A stretch of DNA of 64,000 nucleotides. Source: Streptomyces sp. H27-C3. Its GTDB lineage: Bacteria; Actinomycetota; Actinomycetes; Streptomycetales; Streptomycetaceae. The notes under the pieces were generated by a model. It saw only the letters and a list, made by a program, of their open reading frames with translations. It did not search any database and was not told the origin of the DNA. Shown here in pieces: positions 16,520-24,015 of this stretch. A program made the position numbers and the translations under genes. Location of the stretch: contig NZ_JASITA010000036.1 of NCBI RefSeq assembly GCF_030063415.1, positions 1 through 64,000 on the forward strand. Reading direction: 5' to 3'. Position 1 is the first letter of the stretch. Every line of letters starts with the position of its first letter.

Positions 16520-16537
16520 TTACGGCACAGCTCTTAG
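16520..16537. repeat. Relic of an IS5/MITE terminus
   Basis: TTACGGCACAGCTCTTAG differs at two positions from the right terminus and flanking target shared by the IS5 element at 8454-9325 and the MITE at 34098-34259. It is a leftover end with no partner nearby, next to the upstream end of another IS5-type transposase fragment. Confidence 0.5.
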
Positions 16538-16585
16538 ACGCTCTTAGACGGTGTCCTACATGGTCAGTTGATCGTAGTGGTGGGT

Positions 16586-17020
16586 ATGGGGAGTGGGCGG
16601 TGGGGATGGATTGTTCCGGATGGCTTGTGGGAGATCGCCAGGCCGTTGCTGGCGGCGCCGCGAGTGCGGCCGCAGGGTGGCGGGGTGGCGAACATCGATG
16701 ATGAGGCGGTCTTTGCCGCAGTCATCTATGTGCTGGTCAGCGGTTGCGCCTGGCGGGCGTTGCCGCCGTGTTTCGGTGCGTCGAAGTCGACGGTGCACCG
16801 GCGGTTCGTCATCTGGTCACGGGCCGGTGTGTGGGGTCGGCTGCACCAGAGAGTCCTCCAGCTCCTTGACGAGCGGGGCCTGGTCGAGCTGTCGAGGGCC
16901 GAACTCGACTCCGCCCACGTAAGGGCTAAAAAGGGGGCGAACACCCGGCAACTACCTGGCCTTTCTCGGACTCGGCGCAGCACTCTGCTGCTACAAGCGG
17001 TACCTCAAACTGACCATGTG
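16586..17020 (+). pseudogene. IS5 (DUF4096-type) transposase with internal deletion
   Basis: The first ~115 residues (MGSGRWGWIVPDGLWEIARP, VFAAVIYVLVSGCAWRALPP, STVHRRFVIWSRAGVW, LDSAHVRAKKG) are the N-terminal domain of the IS5 group with a DUF4096 region. After RAKKG the sequence jumps out of frame to the family's C-terminal tail (NYLAFLGLGAALCCYKRYLKLT). The catalytic core is deleted, so the remnant is inactive. Sequence from 17020 to 17451 shows no gene. Confidence 0.8.
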
Positions 17021-17451
17021 GGCCAGCGTCTTAGTTGGACGTTCGTTCGCGAAGCAAGAACAGCAGGCCGCAGCGGGACCCTCCCGTCCTGCCCAGGGAT
17101 CGCTCCCGCACCCGTGGACAGGACGGGACACGGCGTGCGCCCTGCGGCGCCTCCAGGGGAAGGGCGCAGCAGGGTGTGCACGTCCCTGCTGCCAGGTGCC
17201 CACCCTGACCTGAGCACCACCCTGGGCTGATCCTCACCAGCCTGTCATGCACCGCGTGGGTAAGCCTGCTGCTGTCACCAGCTTCCTGCGCGCTCGCCGT
17301 ATTCCGCGAAACCCTGCGGGCAAGCACATGAAGCTCCCTGGCGGATACGGGTGATCTTGGTCGAGAACTCCTACCAGGGGCTTCTTCATGTCGTGCGGCA
17401 CCCCAACTGGCCATTCCGCTGGGCGGGCCGCTCTGGTACTGGCGGCAGGCC
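17021..17451. other. 431 bp without a recognised gene
   Basis: Short overlapping open frames only. It probably combines the far end of the dead IS5 element with a decayed spacer. No inverted repeat or family was identified. Confidence 0.4.
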
Positions 17452-18183
17452 TCAGGCGCTGCCCACGGTGCGGGGGCGCAGACGGTGGAGCAGGAGGCCG
17501 AGCCCGTATGCGAGGGGGTAGGTCATAGCGATCCAGATCAGGTACTGCCCCACCATCCTGTAGCCGAGCATCGGCAGCACGACCCAGGGCAGCGAGGCCA
17601 CGAGTATTCCCGCCATCCGGTGGTCCCGCCCTCCTTGCGCCGCAACGGCAACGAGGAGCGCCCCCGCCAGCAGGAGCAGTGTCCAGGTCGTCTGCCCGAG
17701 CATCAGCGCCGGAGCCACGGCCCTGAGACCAGCCAGCGGAACGACCAAGAGCAGCGTCATCCCGGCCGCCCGCCTGCGGGCCGTGCCCGAATCGGGCGGC
17801 AGGTCCGGCGGGCAGCCCAGGATCAGGGCGACGACCAGAGCGACATGCAGCAGTCCCGGCATGACTGCGGCAGCCGGGTTCAGCAGCACGCCCGCCAGTG
17901 TCACCACCGCGGCGGCCGTTGCCAGCAGCCGCGCCCACTGCCAACGGCCGAGGACGGCGCCGATGGCCGTCAGCGCCATCAGGGCGGATGCCGCCAGTTC
18001 CACCTTCCCGTGGCCGAAGCGCCAGAGAGGGTCGGAGAAGTACACCTCGGTCTGTCCGGCCGTTGCCGCAGAGCGCTTCGGCTTGGCGCCACTCGCGTAT
18101 TCCGGAACGCCGAAGTGTGGGGCCGTGAGCCGGGCACGGATCTCCGGGCAGCTGGAAGGAGCGCCGCGTGCCGTTGTGCTCAC
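17452..18183 (-). CDS. Polytopic membrane protein of unknown function
   Basis: 243 residues. After a polar ~50-residue N-terminus come the motif VYFSDPLWRFGHGKVELAAS and six or seven hydrophobic segments (ALMALTAIGAVLG, LLATAAAVVTLAGVLL, LLHVALVVALILG, LLLVVPLAGLRAVAPAL, LLLLAGALLVAVA, ILVASLPWVVLPMLGYRM, IWIAMTYPLAYGLGLLL) and a basic C-terminus. The start GTG 18183 is decided by its GTGA overlap with the stop of the small membrane protein upstream (TGA at 18180-18182). This shows translational coupling and rules out the longer frame to 18390. Last gene of a three-gene minus-strand unit. No family recognised. Confidence 0.7.
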   Translation of the reverse strand: MSTTARGAPSSCPEIRARLTAPHFGVPEYASGAKPKRSAATAGQTEVYFSDPLWRFGHGKVELAASALMALTAIGAVLGRWQWARLLATAAAVVTLAGVLLNPAAAVMPGLLHVALVVALILGCPPDLPPDSGTARRRAAGMTLLLVVPLAGLRAVAPALMLGQTTWTLLLLAGALLVAVAAQGGRDHRMAGILVASLPWVVLPMLGYRMVGQYLIWIAMTYPLAYGLGLLLHRLRPRTVGSA

Positions 18184-18323
18184 CGGCGGGCGTGGCGGCG
18201 GTGTGTGGGCGAGCGGCGGTGCTGCGCGGCGGGCCGTGGGGTGAAAAGGCGTTCTTCGTAACGGCCCAGGGCGAGAATGAGGCCGAGGAAAACAGCAGGA
18301 AGCAGGACTGCGAGCGCGACCAC
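18180..18323 (-). CDS. Small single-pass membrane protein
   Basis: 47 residues from GTG 18323: one transmembrane helix (VVALAVLLPAVFLGLILALG), then RYEERLF and a basic, His/Arg-rich tail (PAAQHRRSPTHRRHARR). An alternative start, CTG 18350, overlaps the upstream regulator's stop as CTGA and would add nine residues (LTSVWGGPA). That start is non-standard but fits the coupled layout. Its own stop overlaps the next gene as GTGA. It lies between an HTH protein and a polytopic membrane protein and may link the two at the membrane; that is inference. Confidence 0.6.
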   Translation of the reverse strand: MVALAVLLPAVFLGLILALGRYEERLFTPRPAAQHRRSPTHRRHARR

Positions 18324-18346
18324 GGCGGGGCCTCCCCAAACGGACG

Positions 18347-18586
18347 TCAGGACGGCGCGCCGGCAGCAGTACCGGCGGCGTCGAGGACATCGGGCAGGGG
18401 CAGTGCCAGGGCCACGGCGAGTTCGGCCAGCTCTGACCCCGTGGGATGGACGGGGCCGTGTGCCCCGTCCTGGGCGAATACCCGGATGCGTGGAATACGG
18501 ATGCCAGTGCGCTCGGCGAGTGCCTGAGCGGTCAGATGACGGCGGCGCCGCATGGTCTGCTGCAGCAACTGCGAAAGGTCAGCCAT
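18347..18586 (-). CDS. Small XRE-like helix-turn-helix protein
   Basis: 79 residues: MADLSQLLQQTMRRRRHLTA, QALAERTGIRIPRIRVFAQD, then TGSELAELAVALALPLPDVL. The pattern of a basic helix, a putative HTH and a last amphipathic helix fits a small XRE/Cro-type DNA-binding protein. AGGAGA before ATG 18586 fixes the start. It is the first gene of a minus-strand unit in which each stop overlaps the next start (the middle junction only if CTG is used). Regulation of its own operon is likely but not shown. Confidence 0.75.
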   Translation of the reverse strand: MADLSQLLQQTMRRRRHLTAQALAERTGIRIPRIRVFAQDGAHGPVHPTGSELAELAVALALPLPDVLDAAGTAAGAPS

Positions 18587-18752
18587 CTCATTCTCCTGCC
18601 CGGCCCACGCACACTCAGACATTCTCGAACAGCTCTGTCCGCTCCGGCGCACTGAAGCTGCCCGAATAGCGGTGGGTGACCGTTCAAGATGCGCGAGCGC
18701 CCTGGCGCTGATTCGCTGGCCGGGTCCTCTCCCCACACTTCCAGGAGTGATC

Positions 18753-18944
18753 ATGAGTGTTGCAGGCGAATCCGGCGGGCGTGCCCAGCAGATGCGTGCC
18801 AAGGCACAGGAACTGACGGACGCGGCGGAGCGTGCCACCGACCCGCAGGAGCGCAAGCGGCTGACGGACAAGGCCCGCCGTCTGCAGGAGGAGAGCAAGC
18901 AGCAGGAGGGCGGCATGGGCGGCCAGGGCATCGACCCCATGTAG
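18753..18944 (+). CDS. DUF6381-like small helical protein
   Basis: 63 residues, MSVAGESGGRAQQMRAKAQE, then LTDAAERATDPQERKRLTDK and ARRLQEESKQQEGGMGGQGI. It is highly charged and almost entirely helical, probably a coiled coil, with a Gly-rich tail. It matches a family of tiny Streptomyces proteins I remember as DUF6381. CCAGGAG precedes ATG 18753. It is divergent from the HTH gene at 18586, and the 166-base gap between them must hold both promoters. Role unknown. Confidence 0.78.
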   Translation: MSVAGESGGRAQQMRAKAQELTDAAERATDPQERKRLTDKARRLQEESKQQEGGMGGQGIDPM

Positions 18945-19271
18945 CAAACCCGCGCGTACACCGGCTGGTGGCCTCCCGCACCCCGACAGGGCCCAGGAGG
19001 CCACCAGCCACGCGCAGGGACCTCGGAACCCACCCTCGCCGCACGCCGCTACGCCCTCACCGGCGACCGCCGCGCCCTGGAAGGCACCCGGCTCTGACCA
19101 CCTGCACCGCCCACTGGGTGAATACGGCGTCGCAAGCGTGACCCGACCGACGCCAGCTCAGTTACCCCGTGGCGTGCATGAAATCCGCCCCACGGATGCG
19201 CGCCCCGTGGGGCCCTGACCCGCCCGGCCAGGGCCCCACCCCGTGTCAGCGGCGGAGGAAGCCGAAGATGC

Positions 19272-19700
19272 CTACGGGGCGGCGACGGCGACAAGCTGTG
19301 GAACCATCCCGGCTGTCTCGCAGACGATCTCAAGCCGCACCGGTTGGCCCGGCCTGCCGGTCCAGCCGGTAGTCCAGCGCCGCCTGGCGCAGCCCGGCCC
19401 GGAAATCGTCGGGCCCGTCGTAGGCGACGGGTTCGGCGCGGATCTCGGTGTCGTCGCGCAGGGCCTCCCACGGGATACGGCCTGAGCGGCGGGCCATCCC
19501 AAGGAGTTCCACCGCTTGTTTGTAGGTGCGCTCCTCTTTGACCAGGACGCCGTCGGAGATCAGCGAGTACCAGACCTGCCGGATCGTGAGCGGCATCTGA
19601 GCCGCGTAGCGCGCGAGGACCCGGTCTACGGCAGCCAGCAGCTCGCACGTGCGGGCGCGGGGCTTCCACTGCGGCTGGTACCCGCGGGGCCGCCGCGCGG
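19272..19700 (-). pseudogene. Fragment of a toprim/Spo11-like hypothetical protein
   Basis: Minus-strand reading: RRPRGYQPQWKPRAR, ELLAAVDRVLARYAAQ, MPLTIRQVWYSLISDGVLVK, YKQAVELLGMARRSGRIPWE, then a shift after RLDRQAG. In the adjacent frame VRLEIVCETAGMVPQLVAVA ends at a stop at 19272. This resembles the N-terminal third of a large actinobacterial protein with a topoisomerase VI A/toprim-like domain. The rest is missing and there is at least one frameshift, so it is a relic. Its 5' end abuts the truncated LysR fragment on the other strand. Confidence 0.65.
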
Positions 19701-19717
19701 CGGGCTGGGGAATCGAC

Positions 19718-20345
19718 GGCGGTCTGGAGATCGGCTTCTCCGTACCCTGGGCCGGGGACCTGCTGATGCGTACGGGAGAGGTGTTCCGTACCCGCTATCC
19801 CGCGAGCGCCGTGTACGTCTGCGAGGTGCCTGTCTCCGCCCCGTTCGCGTCGCTGGCGCAACGGCGTGTACGACGTCCAGCTCACCGAATTCCCGTTCGC
19901 GGAGCCCGACTTCTTGACCGGGCCCGTCCTGATGTCGGAGTCCCGGATGCTGGTGGTGCCGTCGAACCACCCCCTCGCGCGCCGGGAGTTCCTCTCGTAC
20001 GAGGACCTGACCCGCATCACCCTGCTCGCCCCGCTCGGCGAAGTCCCGTCCTACTGGCTGGACGCCCACTTCCCGGATCACACCCCGAGCGGCGCGCCCA
20101 TCCGCCGAGAACAGGCCTTCACCCACTGGCAGGAGGCCCTCGCGCTCGTCGCGAGCGGCAGGGGAGCGGTGATCTCGGCGGCGCAGGGCGCCCAGTACTA
20201 CGACCGGCCCGGCGTCACCTACGTCCCGTTCGACGACGCGCCCCCGATCGAGTACGGCCTGGTCTGGCGCCGCGCCGGCAACACGGCGAGGGTGGCGGAG
20301 TTCACCAGGGCCGCGAGGGAAGTGGCGCTCGCCACGCCCCGGTGA
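19718..20345 (+). pseudogene. LysR-type regulator remnant
   Basis: The effector-binding half of a LysR regulator: LEIGFSVPWAGDLLMRTGEV, FRTRYPASAVYVCEVP, then a frameshift at about 19862, and YDVQLTEFPFAEPDFLTGPV, LVVPSNHPLARREFLSYEDL, REQAFTHWQEALALVASGRG, and IEYGLVWRRAGNTARVAEF at the end. The N-terminal winged HTH is absent. Truncation and frameshift make it non-functional. The breakpoint is shared with the toprim-like relic, so both were probably cut by the same rearrangement. Confidence 0.82.
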
Positions 20346-20421
20346 GCGCGGTGCGGGAACCGGAGGGGTGCGGGGGCGCATCTTCACGGGAGTCGTCGGC
20401 CGGATAACGGGGGGATGCGGA

Positions 20422-20892
20422 ATGTTCACTGGAAGTGGGGTCTTCGGGCTCGTGCTCGGGACGCTGGGACTGCTCATCGCGGCCTTCGGCATCGGAGCGT
20501 TCGTCTTCATGCGGCGGAAGGCCGCGGAGTACCAGCAGACGCTGCGAGCCGGTCTGATGGCGGAAGGCCGGTGCCTGGAGACGCATGTGGTGCACCGCCA
20601 GTCGTCGAACGGGTCCGGGAACAGCCAGCGGCGGCTGATCGTGGGCTTCCTGACCTATGACGGGCGTCAGATACGAGCCACAGTCGCCGCGCGGCAGCCT
20701 TATGTGGCGGGGGACCTGGTGCCGCTGCGGTATCTGCCGCACCGGCCCGAGCGGCCGGTGGTGGACGAGGCCCCTGTGCGGCTCGGGGTCGCGTCGTGCG
20801 TGGTGGGCGGGATGACGGTGATGCTCGTCGGCATGGGGTTGATCTTCGCCCTGATCGGCTTCGTGGGGGTCATCTTCGCGTCGCGCACGTGA
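20422..20892 (+). CDS. DUF3592-type membrane protein
   Basis: 156 residues with an N-terminal membrane segment (VFGLVLGTLGLLIAAFGIGA), a soluble beta-rich domain (AEGRCLETHVVHRQSS, RLIVGFLTYDGRQIRATVAA, YVAGDLVPLRYLPHRPERPV) and a C-terminal membrane segment (VGGMTVMLVGMGLIFALIGF). A domain of this kind between two helices is the DUF3592 layout; function unknown. GGGGGATGCGG before ATG 20422 supports the start. It follows the LysR relic by 76 bases on the same strand and has no clear partner. Confidence 0.75.
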   Translation: MFTGSGVFGLVLGTLGLLIAAFGIGAFVFMRRKAAEYQQTLRAGLMAEGRCLETHVVHRQSSNGSGNSQRRLIVGFLTYDGRQIRATVAARQPYVAGDLVPLRYLPHRPERPVVDEAPVRLGVASCVVGGMTVMLVGMGLIFALIGFVGVIFASRT

Positions 20893-21031
20893 GTGGTTAA
20901 TCGGCTGCCGCTGACGTCGGCCTCTGCTGCACTGACCGGTGACAGCCGAGTGACCGAGGAGATACTGATGCGAACTGCGTTCATGCCCTACACGAAGGTA
21001 ATTGCTGCCTATTCGGAGGACATGACACGTA

Positions 21032-21091
21032 CTGCGTACGTTGAACTTGGGAATTCTGGCGCATGTCGACGCCGGTAAGACCAGCCTGGCC
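21032..21091 (+). pseudogene. 5' fragment of a ribosomal-protection (Tet/OtrA-like) GTPase gene
   Basis: Twenty codons read LRTLNLGILAHVDAGKTSLA, the N-terminus of EF-G-like tetracycline-resistance ribosomal protection proteins, including the complete G1 motif AHVDAGKT. The first codon is CTG where the family has ATG, and the match ends right after the P-loop. TCGGAGGACAT upstream may be the old ribosome-binding site. The remaining ~600 codons are gone. The next small gene starts 32 bases later. Confidence 0.72.
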
Positions 21092-21122
21092 ATCGGCGGG
21101 GGTGATCGTCCAAGGTGGGACG

Positions 21123-21347
21123 ATGAGCGGACTCCGACCCGGTGACATCACTGACGAAATGATCCAGGCCATGGACACGGCCAAGCCGCAGGGACTGCAA
21201 AAAGACCTGCGCGCTCTCGCCGCCAACATCCGCGCCGACTCGGAAGGCCGGTACGACGGCGCGGAGCCCGGGTGGCAGGCCGGAGTCGAGTGGACGCTGC
21301 TGTGGATCGAGAACACCGCCAGCCAGTTGACCGAGGGCCGGTCGTAA
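21123..21347 (+). CDS. Small hypothetical protein
   Basis: 74 residues, MSGLRPGDITDEMIQAMDTA, KPQGLQKDLRALAANIRADS, then GWQAGVEWTLLWIENTASQL. Soluble and helical, with no Cys. AAGGTGGG seven bases before ATG 21123 decides the start over the longer frame from 21063, whose upstream codons overlap the GTPase relic. The motif EPGWQAGVEWTLLW suggests a conserved Streptomyces protein, but I cannot name the family. Confidence 0.6.
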   Translation: MSGLRPGDITDEMIQAMDTAKPQGLQKDLRALAANIRADSEGRYDGAEPGWQAGVEWTLLWIENTASQLTEGRS

Positions 21348-21428
21348 CACTCCAGGTGGCCTTTCACCGGCCGCGCCCCACGACCGTCCAGAAGACGGCG
21401 TGGGGCGCTGCGTTCTCTTGCGAGCCGC

Positions 21429-21917
21429 TCAGGCTTGCCCGGCCGCCGCGCCCCCCCACAGGGGGCGGGCGAGCCCGGTCCCCTCGCAGTGGAAGCAGCG
21501 GCCGCCCCCGGGCGTTGCGTGGGCGCCGATGGTGCCAAGGGCGTGGAGCAGGAGGCGGGTGAGTCCGTCGACGTGGCCGGTGTGCAGCGCCAGTTCGTGC
21601 CGCTTGCTGATGCGGACCTCCAGCGCGAAGCCGGAATCGTCGATGTCGTCCGTGGCGATGGCGATGCCGCGTGTCACGGTGTGGATGAGGTCGTGAACGT
21701 GGCCCAACGTCTCTGCCCCGGACATCTCCACCCGCGCCGTGAAGAGAGCGTCGTAGGGATGGGTGATCGACAGCAGCGCCTCCGGCGACTCGAACGGAAT
21801 GAGGCGGCCGACCGGCTCGGGGTGCGCCGCGCGAAGGCGCGTCAGGGCGTGCCACAGGTCTCCCATGTCGCCGAACCCGGGCTGTACGTCTGCGCTCTCC
21901 TGCTTGCCGCGCCTCAT
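21429..21917 (-). CDS. Hypothetical protein with C-terminal CxxCxG motif
   Basis: 162 residues. The central part has alternating strands and helices (LLSITHPYDALFTARVEMSG, VHDLIHTVTRGIAIATDDID, ALEVRISKRHELALHTGHVD). Near the C-terminus GRCFHCEGTGLA carries one CxxCxGxG unit like those of DnaJ zinc fingers. A single unit cannot fold as a full DnaJ zinc domain, so metal binding would need a dimer. Start ATG 21917. It is the last of the minus-strand genes that include the Replic_Relax protein; a link with plasmid functions is a guess. Confidence 0.55.
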   Translation of the reverse strand: MRRGKQESADVQPGFGDMGDLWHALTRLRAAHPEPVGRLIPFESPEALLSITHPYDALFTARVEMSGAETLGHVHDLIHTVTRGIAIATDDIDDSGFALEVRISKRHELALHTGHVDGLTRLLLHALGTIGAHATPGGGRCFHCEGTGLARPLWGGAAAGQA

Positions 21918-22117
21918 GGCTTCCCTCCGGTTGATGACGCTCCGGAGAGCTGTCTACGCCAGGGCCGGGGCGCGAGCCGTCGTCCCGGCCACGGCGTCCC
22001 GCCCGATGGTGCGGCGACTTCGGAACCCGTCCCGCCGGGCGGTCACCCGTGGGCGCGGGGCCTGGGCAAGCCTCCGTCGGGGGAGGCTTGCCCAGGGTCG
22101 CCTTCGGCTTGCCCAGA

Positions 22118-23572
22118 TCAGTTCCGCCAGCGGAGCAGGCTGCGGCGGGGCTTGCCCGGCTTCTGGTCGCGGTCGTCCTCCGGCTCCGGCTGTACGGGAG
22201 CCGGCTCCCATTCGGTTGCGGTCTCGGCTTCCTTCCGGGCGATGTCGTCGGCGCGGCACGTCCCGCACACGGACAGGTCGCCAACCTTCCAGGCGTTACC
22301 GCTCGCGGTGGTCTCCTTCCAGCGCTGGTCGGTAAACTTCGCCCCGCACCGCTTGCACACCGGACGGTGGGCCTCGCGCTCGGCGGCACGCTGCTGCTTC
22401 TCTTGTGCGTCGGCCTGCGCGACCTGGCGGTGGAACAGGGCGTCACCGTCGGGGTTGTCGAGCGCGTCGGCCAGCTTCTGGTCGTCGGCCCTGCCGAGAC
22501 GGCGCCACACCGCCGCGTCCGCGCCGTGCTCCTGGAGCTGCTCCAGGGTGGTGAAGACGCCGGGCACGGCCTGGCTGTAGTCCCGGGCGGTGATGCGGCG
22601 CTGGTACACGTCGTACCGGCGCGGTGCCCAGTACCGGCGTCCGGCCTCCTGAAGCACCTTGACGGTGTTGGCGACCTTGACGTCCGTGGTGTCGGCGAAC
22701 ACGAACGCCAGTGGCGGCGTGCCCTCCCGGCCGGTCTGCGGGTAGTAGCGGCGCCACAGCCGCTGTTCATGGTCGACATGGTCGAAGCCGCCCGCACGAG
22801 CCAGGCGCTTGATCCGGTCCTCCGCGTCCGAGGGGAGGAGCCGGAACCAGTCGGCGTACCGGCGCAGCTTGTGCACCAGGTCGTCCGCGTCTTCGGTGCG
22901 GCGGTCGATCTCCAGCAGCATCACCGGCACCCCGGCCGCCGGCGCCCGCATCACCAGATCGGCCCGCTGGACGTAGCCGCCTGCGAGCCGGTGGGCGACC
23001 TCGGTCTGGAATCCGAGCCCGTGCCCGAAGCCCGCCTGGTGGCGTTCGGCGGCCGTCGAGGTGACCGCCGCGGCGTGGTCGCTGTAGCCGCCTCCCAGCA
23101 GCTCCCCCGTCACCGGGTCGTACTCCTCCTTGCGCAGCACCGAGACGCGTATCCCCTCCGGCTCCAGCAGCTGCTTCGCCTCTCGGTGTCCTCGATCGGT
23201 GAGCACCCATACCTGCCGCTGGTCTTCCCGGACCGACTCGATCCGCACCAGGCGGTGATCCTCCAGATCCAGCAGGTTGTCCCGCGTCAGCTTGTCGTGC
23301 CGGTTGTCGGGGCGAGTCAGCGGTGAGGCAGTACGTGTCCGGCCAACACCACCGTCGTTGTCACCGCCGTGATCAAGGTGACTCAGAAGTTGATGGCCAG
23401 CGCTGTCGCAGCCACGGCAGCCCTGTCCCAGGCCTCCACTTCTCCGTGTACCTGCCGCCCGGTGGGGTTTTCCGTGGAAAGGGGATGATATTTCCCCTGT
23501 GTGACGAGTCCCTGATCGCTCCACCGAATCCTGGCCGCGTCTCGCCGAAGAGTGGCATAAGCACGGTCCCAT
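22118..23572 (-). CDS. Replication-relaxation (Replic_Relax) family protein, altered N-terminus
   Basis: The part from LTRPDNRHDKLTRDNLLDLE through EDQRQVWVLTDRGHREAKQL, then VMLLEIDRRTEDADDLVHKL and LAFVFADTTDVKVANTVKVL, is the Replic_Relax domain found in actinobacterial plasmids and integrative elements. It is followed by a Glu/Arg-rich linker and a four-cysteine zinc finger (CKRCGAKF ... CGTCRADD). The expected winged-helix start of the family is replaced by a low-quality ~80-residue segment (before about 23330), so the gene was probably cut at its 5' end and the true start is uncertain. Its presence marks former plasmid or AICE DNA. Confidence 0.72.
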   Translation of the reverse strand: MGPCLCHSSARRGQDSVERSGTRHTGEISSPFHGKPHRAAGTRRSGGLGQGCRGCDSAGHQLLSHLDHGGDNDGGVGRTRTASPLTRPDNRHDKLTRDNLLDLEDHRLVRIESVREDQRQVWVLTDRGHREAKQLLEPEGIRVSVLRKEEYDPVTGELLGGGYSDHAAAVTSTAAERHQAGFGHGLGFQTEVAHRLAGGYVQRADLVMRAPAAGVPVMLLEIDRRTEDADDLVHKLRRYADWFRLLPSDAEDRIKRLARAGGFDHVDHEQRLWRRYYPQTGREGTPPLAFVFADTTDVKVANTVKVLQEAGRRYWAPRRYDVYQRRITARDYSQAVPGVFTTLEQLQEHGADAAVWRRLGRADDQKLADALDNPDGDALFHRQVAQADAQEKQQRAAEREAHRPVCKRCGAKFTDQRWKETTASGNAWKVGDLSVCGTCRADDIARKEAETATEWEPAPVQPEPEDDRDQKPGKPRRSLLRWRN

Positions 23573-23593
23573 TTGTCCCTTCAGCGGCGGCAG

Positions 23594-23977
23594 TCAGGCC
23601 GTCGAGATGTAGAAGCTCATCACGTCGATGGTGTTGATCGCTCGCCACTGATCGTGGCTGCACCCGTCCCAGTCGCCCGATTTGCGGTCGGCGGGGAACT
23701 GGGCGGCCTGGTCACGGCCGACCAGCACCAGCATGTGGGTTTGCCCGATGCCCTTGACGCCGGGATAGCCGACCGGGCGGTTGGCGTCTTCCCAGCAGCC
23801 GGCGGAGGTGGGCGTCACGGGCGTGGCGGGATAGAAGCGGTTGTTCCCCGGATTGCCTTCCTGGTCCTTGGTTTTCGGGTCGGGCCGCCGGATGAGGTAG
23901 AGAACCTGACCAGCAGGTACGTCGAGGTTGAGCTGCCCCTTGACACTCACCTCCGGGTTACTGTCCGGGCTCACCAC
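23594..23977 (-). pseudogene. 3' part of a hypothetical protein cut by the ISAzo13 element
   Basis: 127 residues from a GTG at 23977: VKGQLNLDVPAGQVLYLIRR, PGNNRFYPATPVTPTSAGCW, VGYPGVKGIGQTHMLVLVGR and GDWDGCSHDQWRAINTIDVM. It looks like the extracellular C-terminal domain of a membrane or secreted protein, with two cysteines. The frame stays open upstream to the right edge of the IS at 24016, so the 5' part was probably removed by that insertion. No family recognised. Confidence 0.55.
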
Positions 23978-24015
23978 CGAATAGACCCTGGGCCTTAGGC
24001 CAAGGCCGTGAATTT

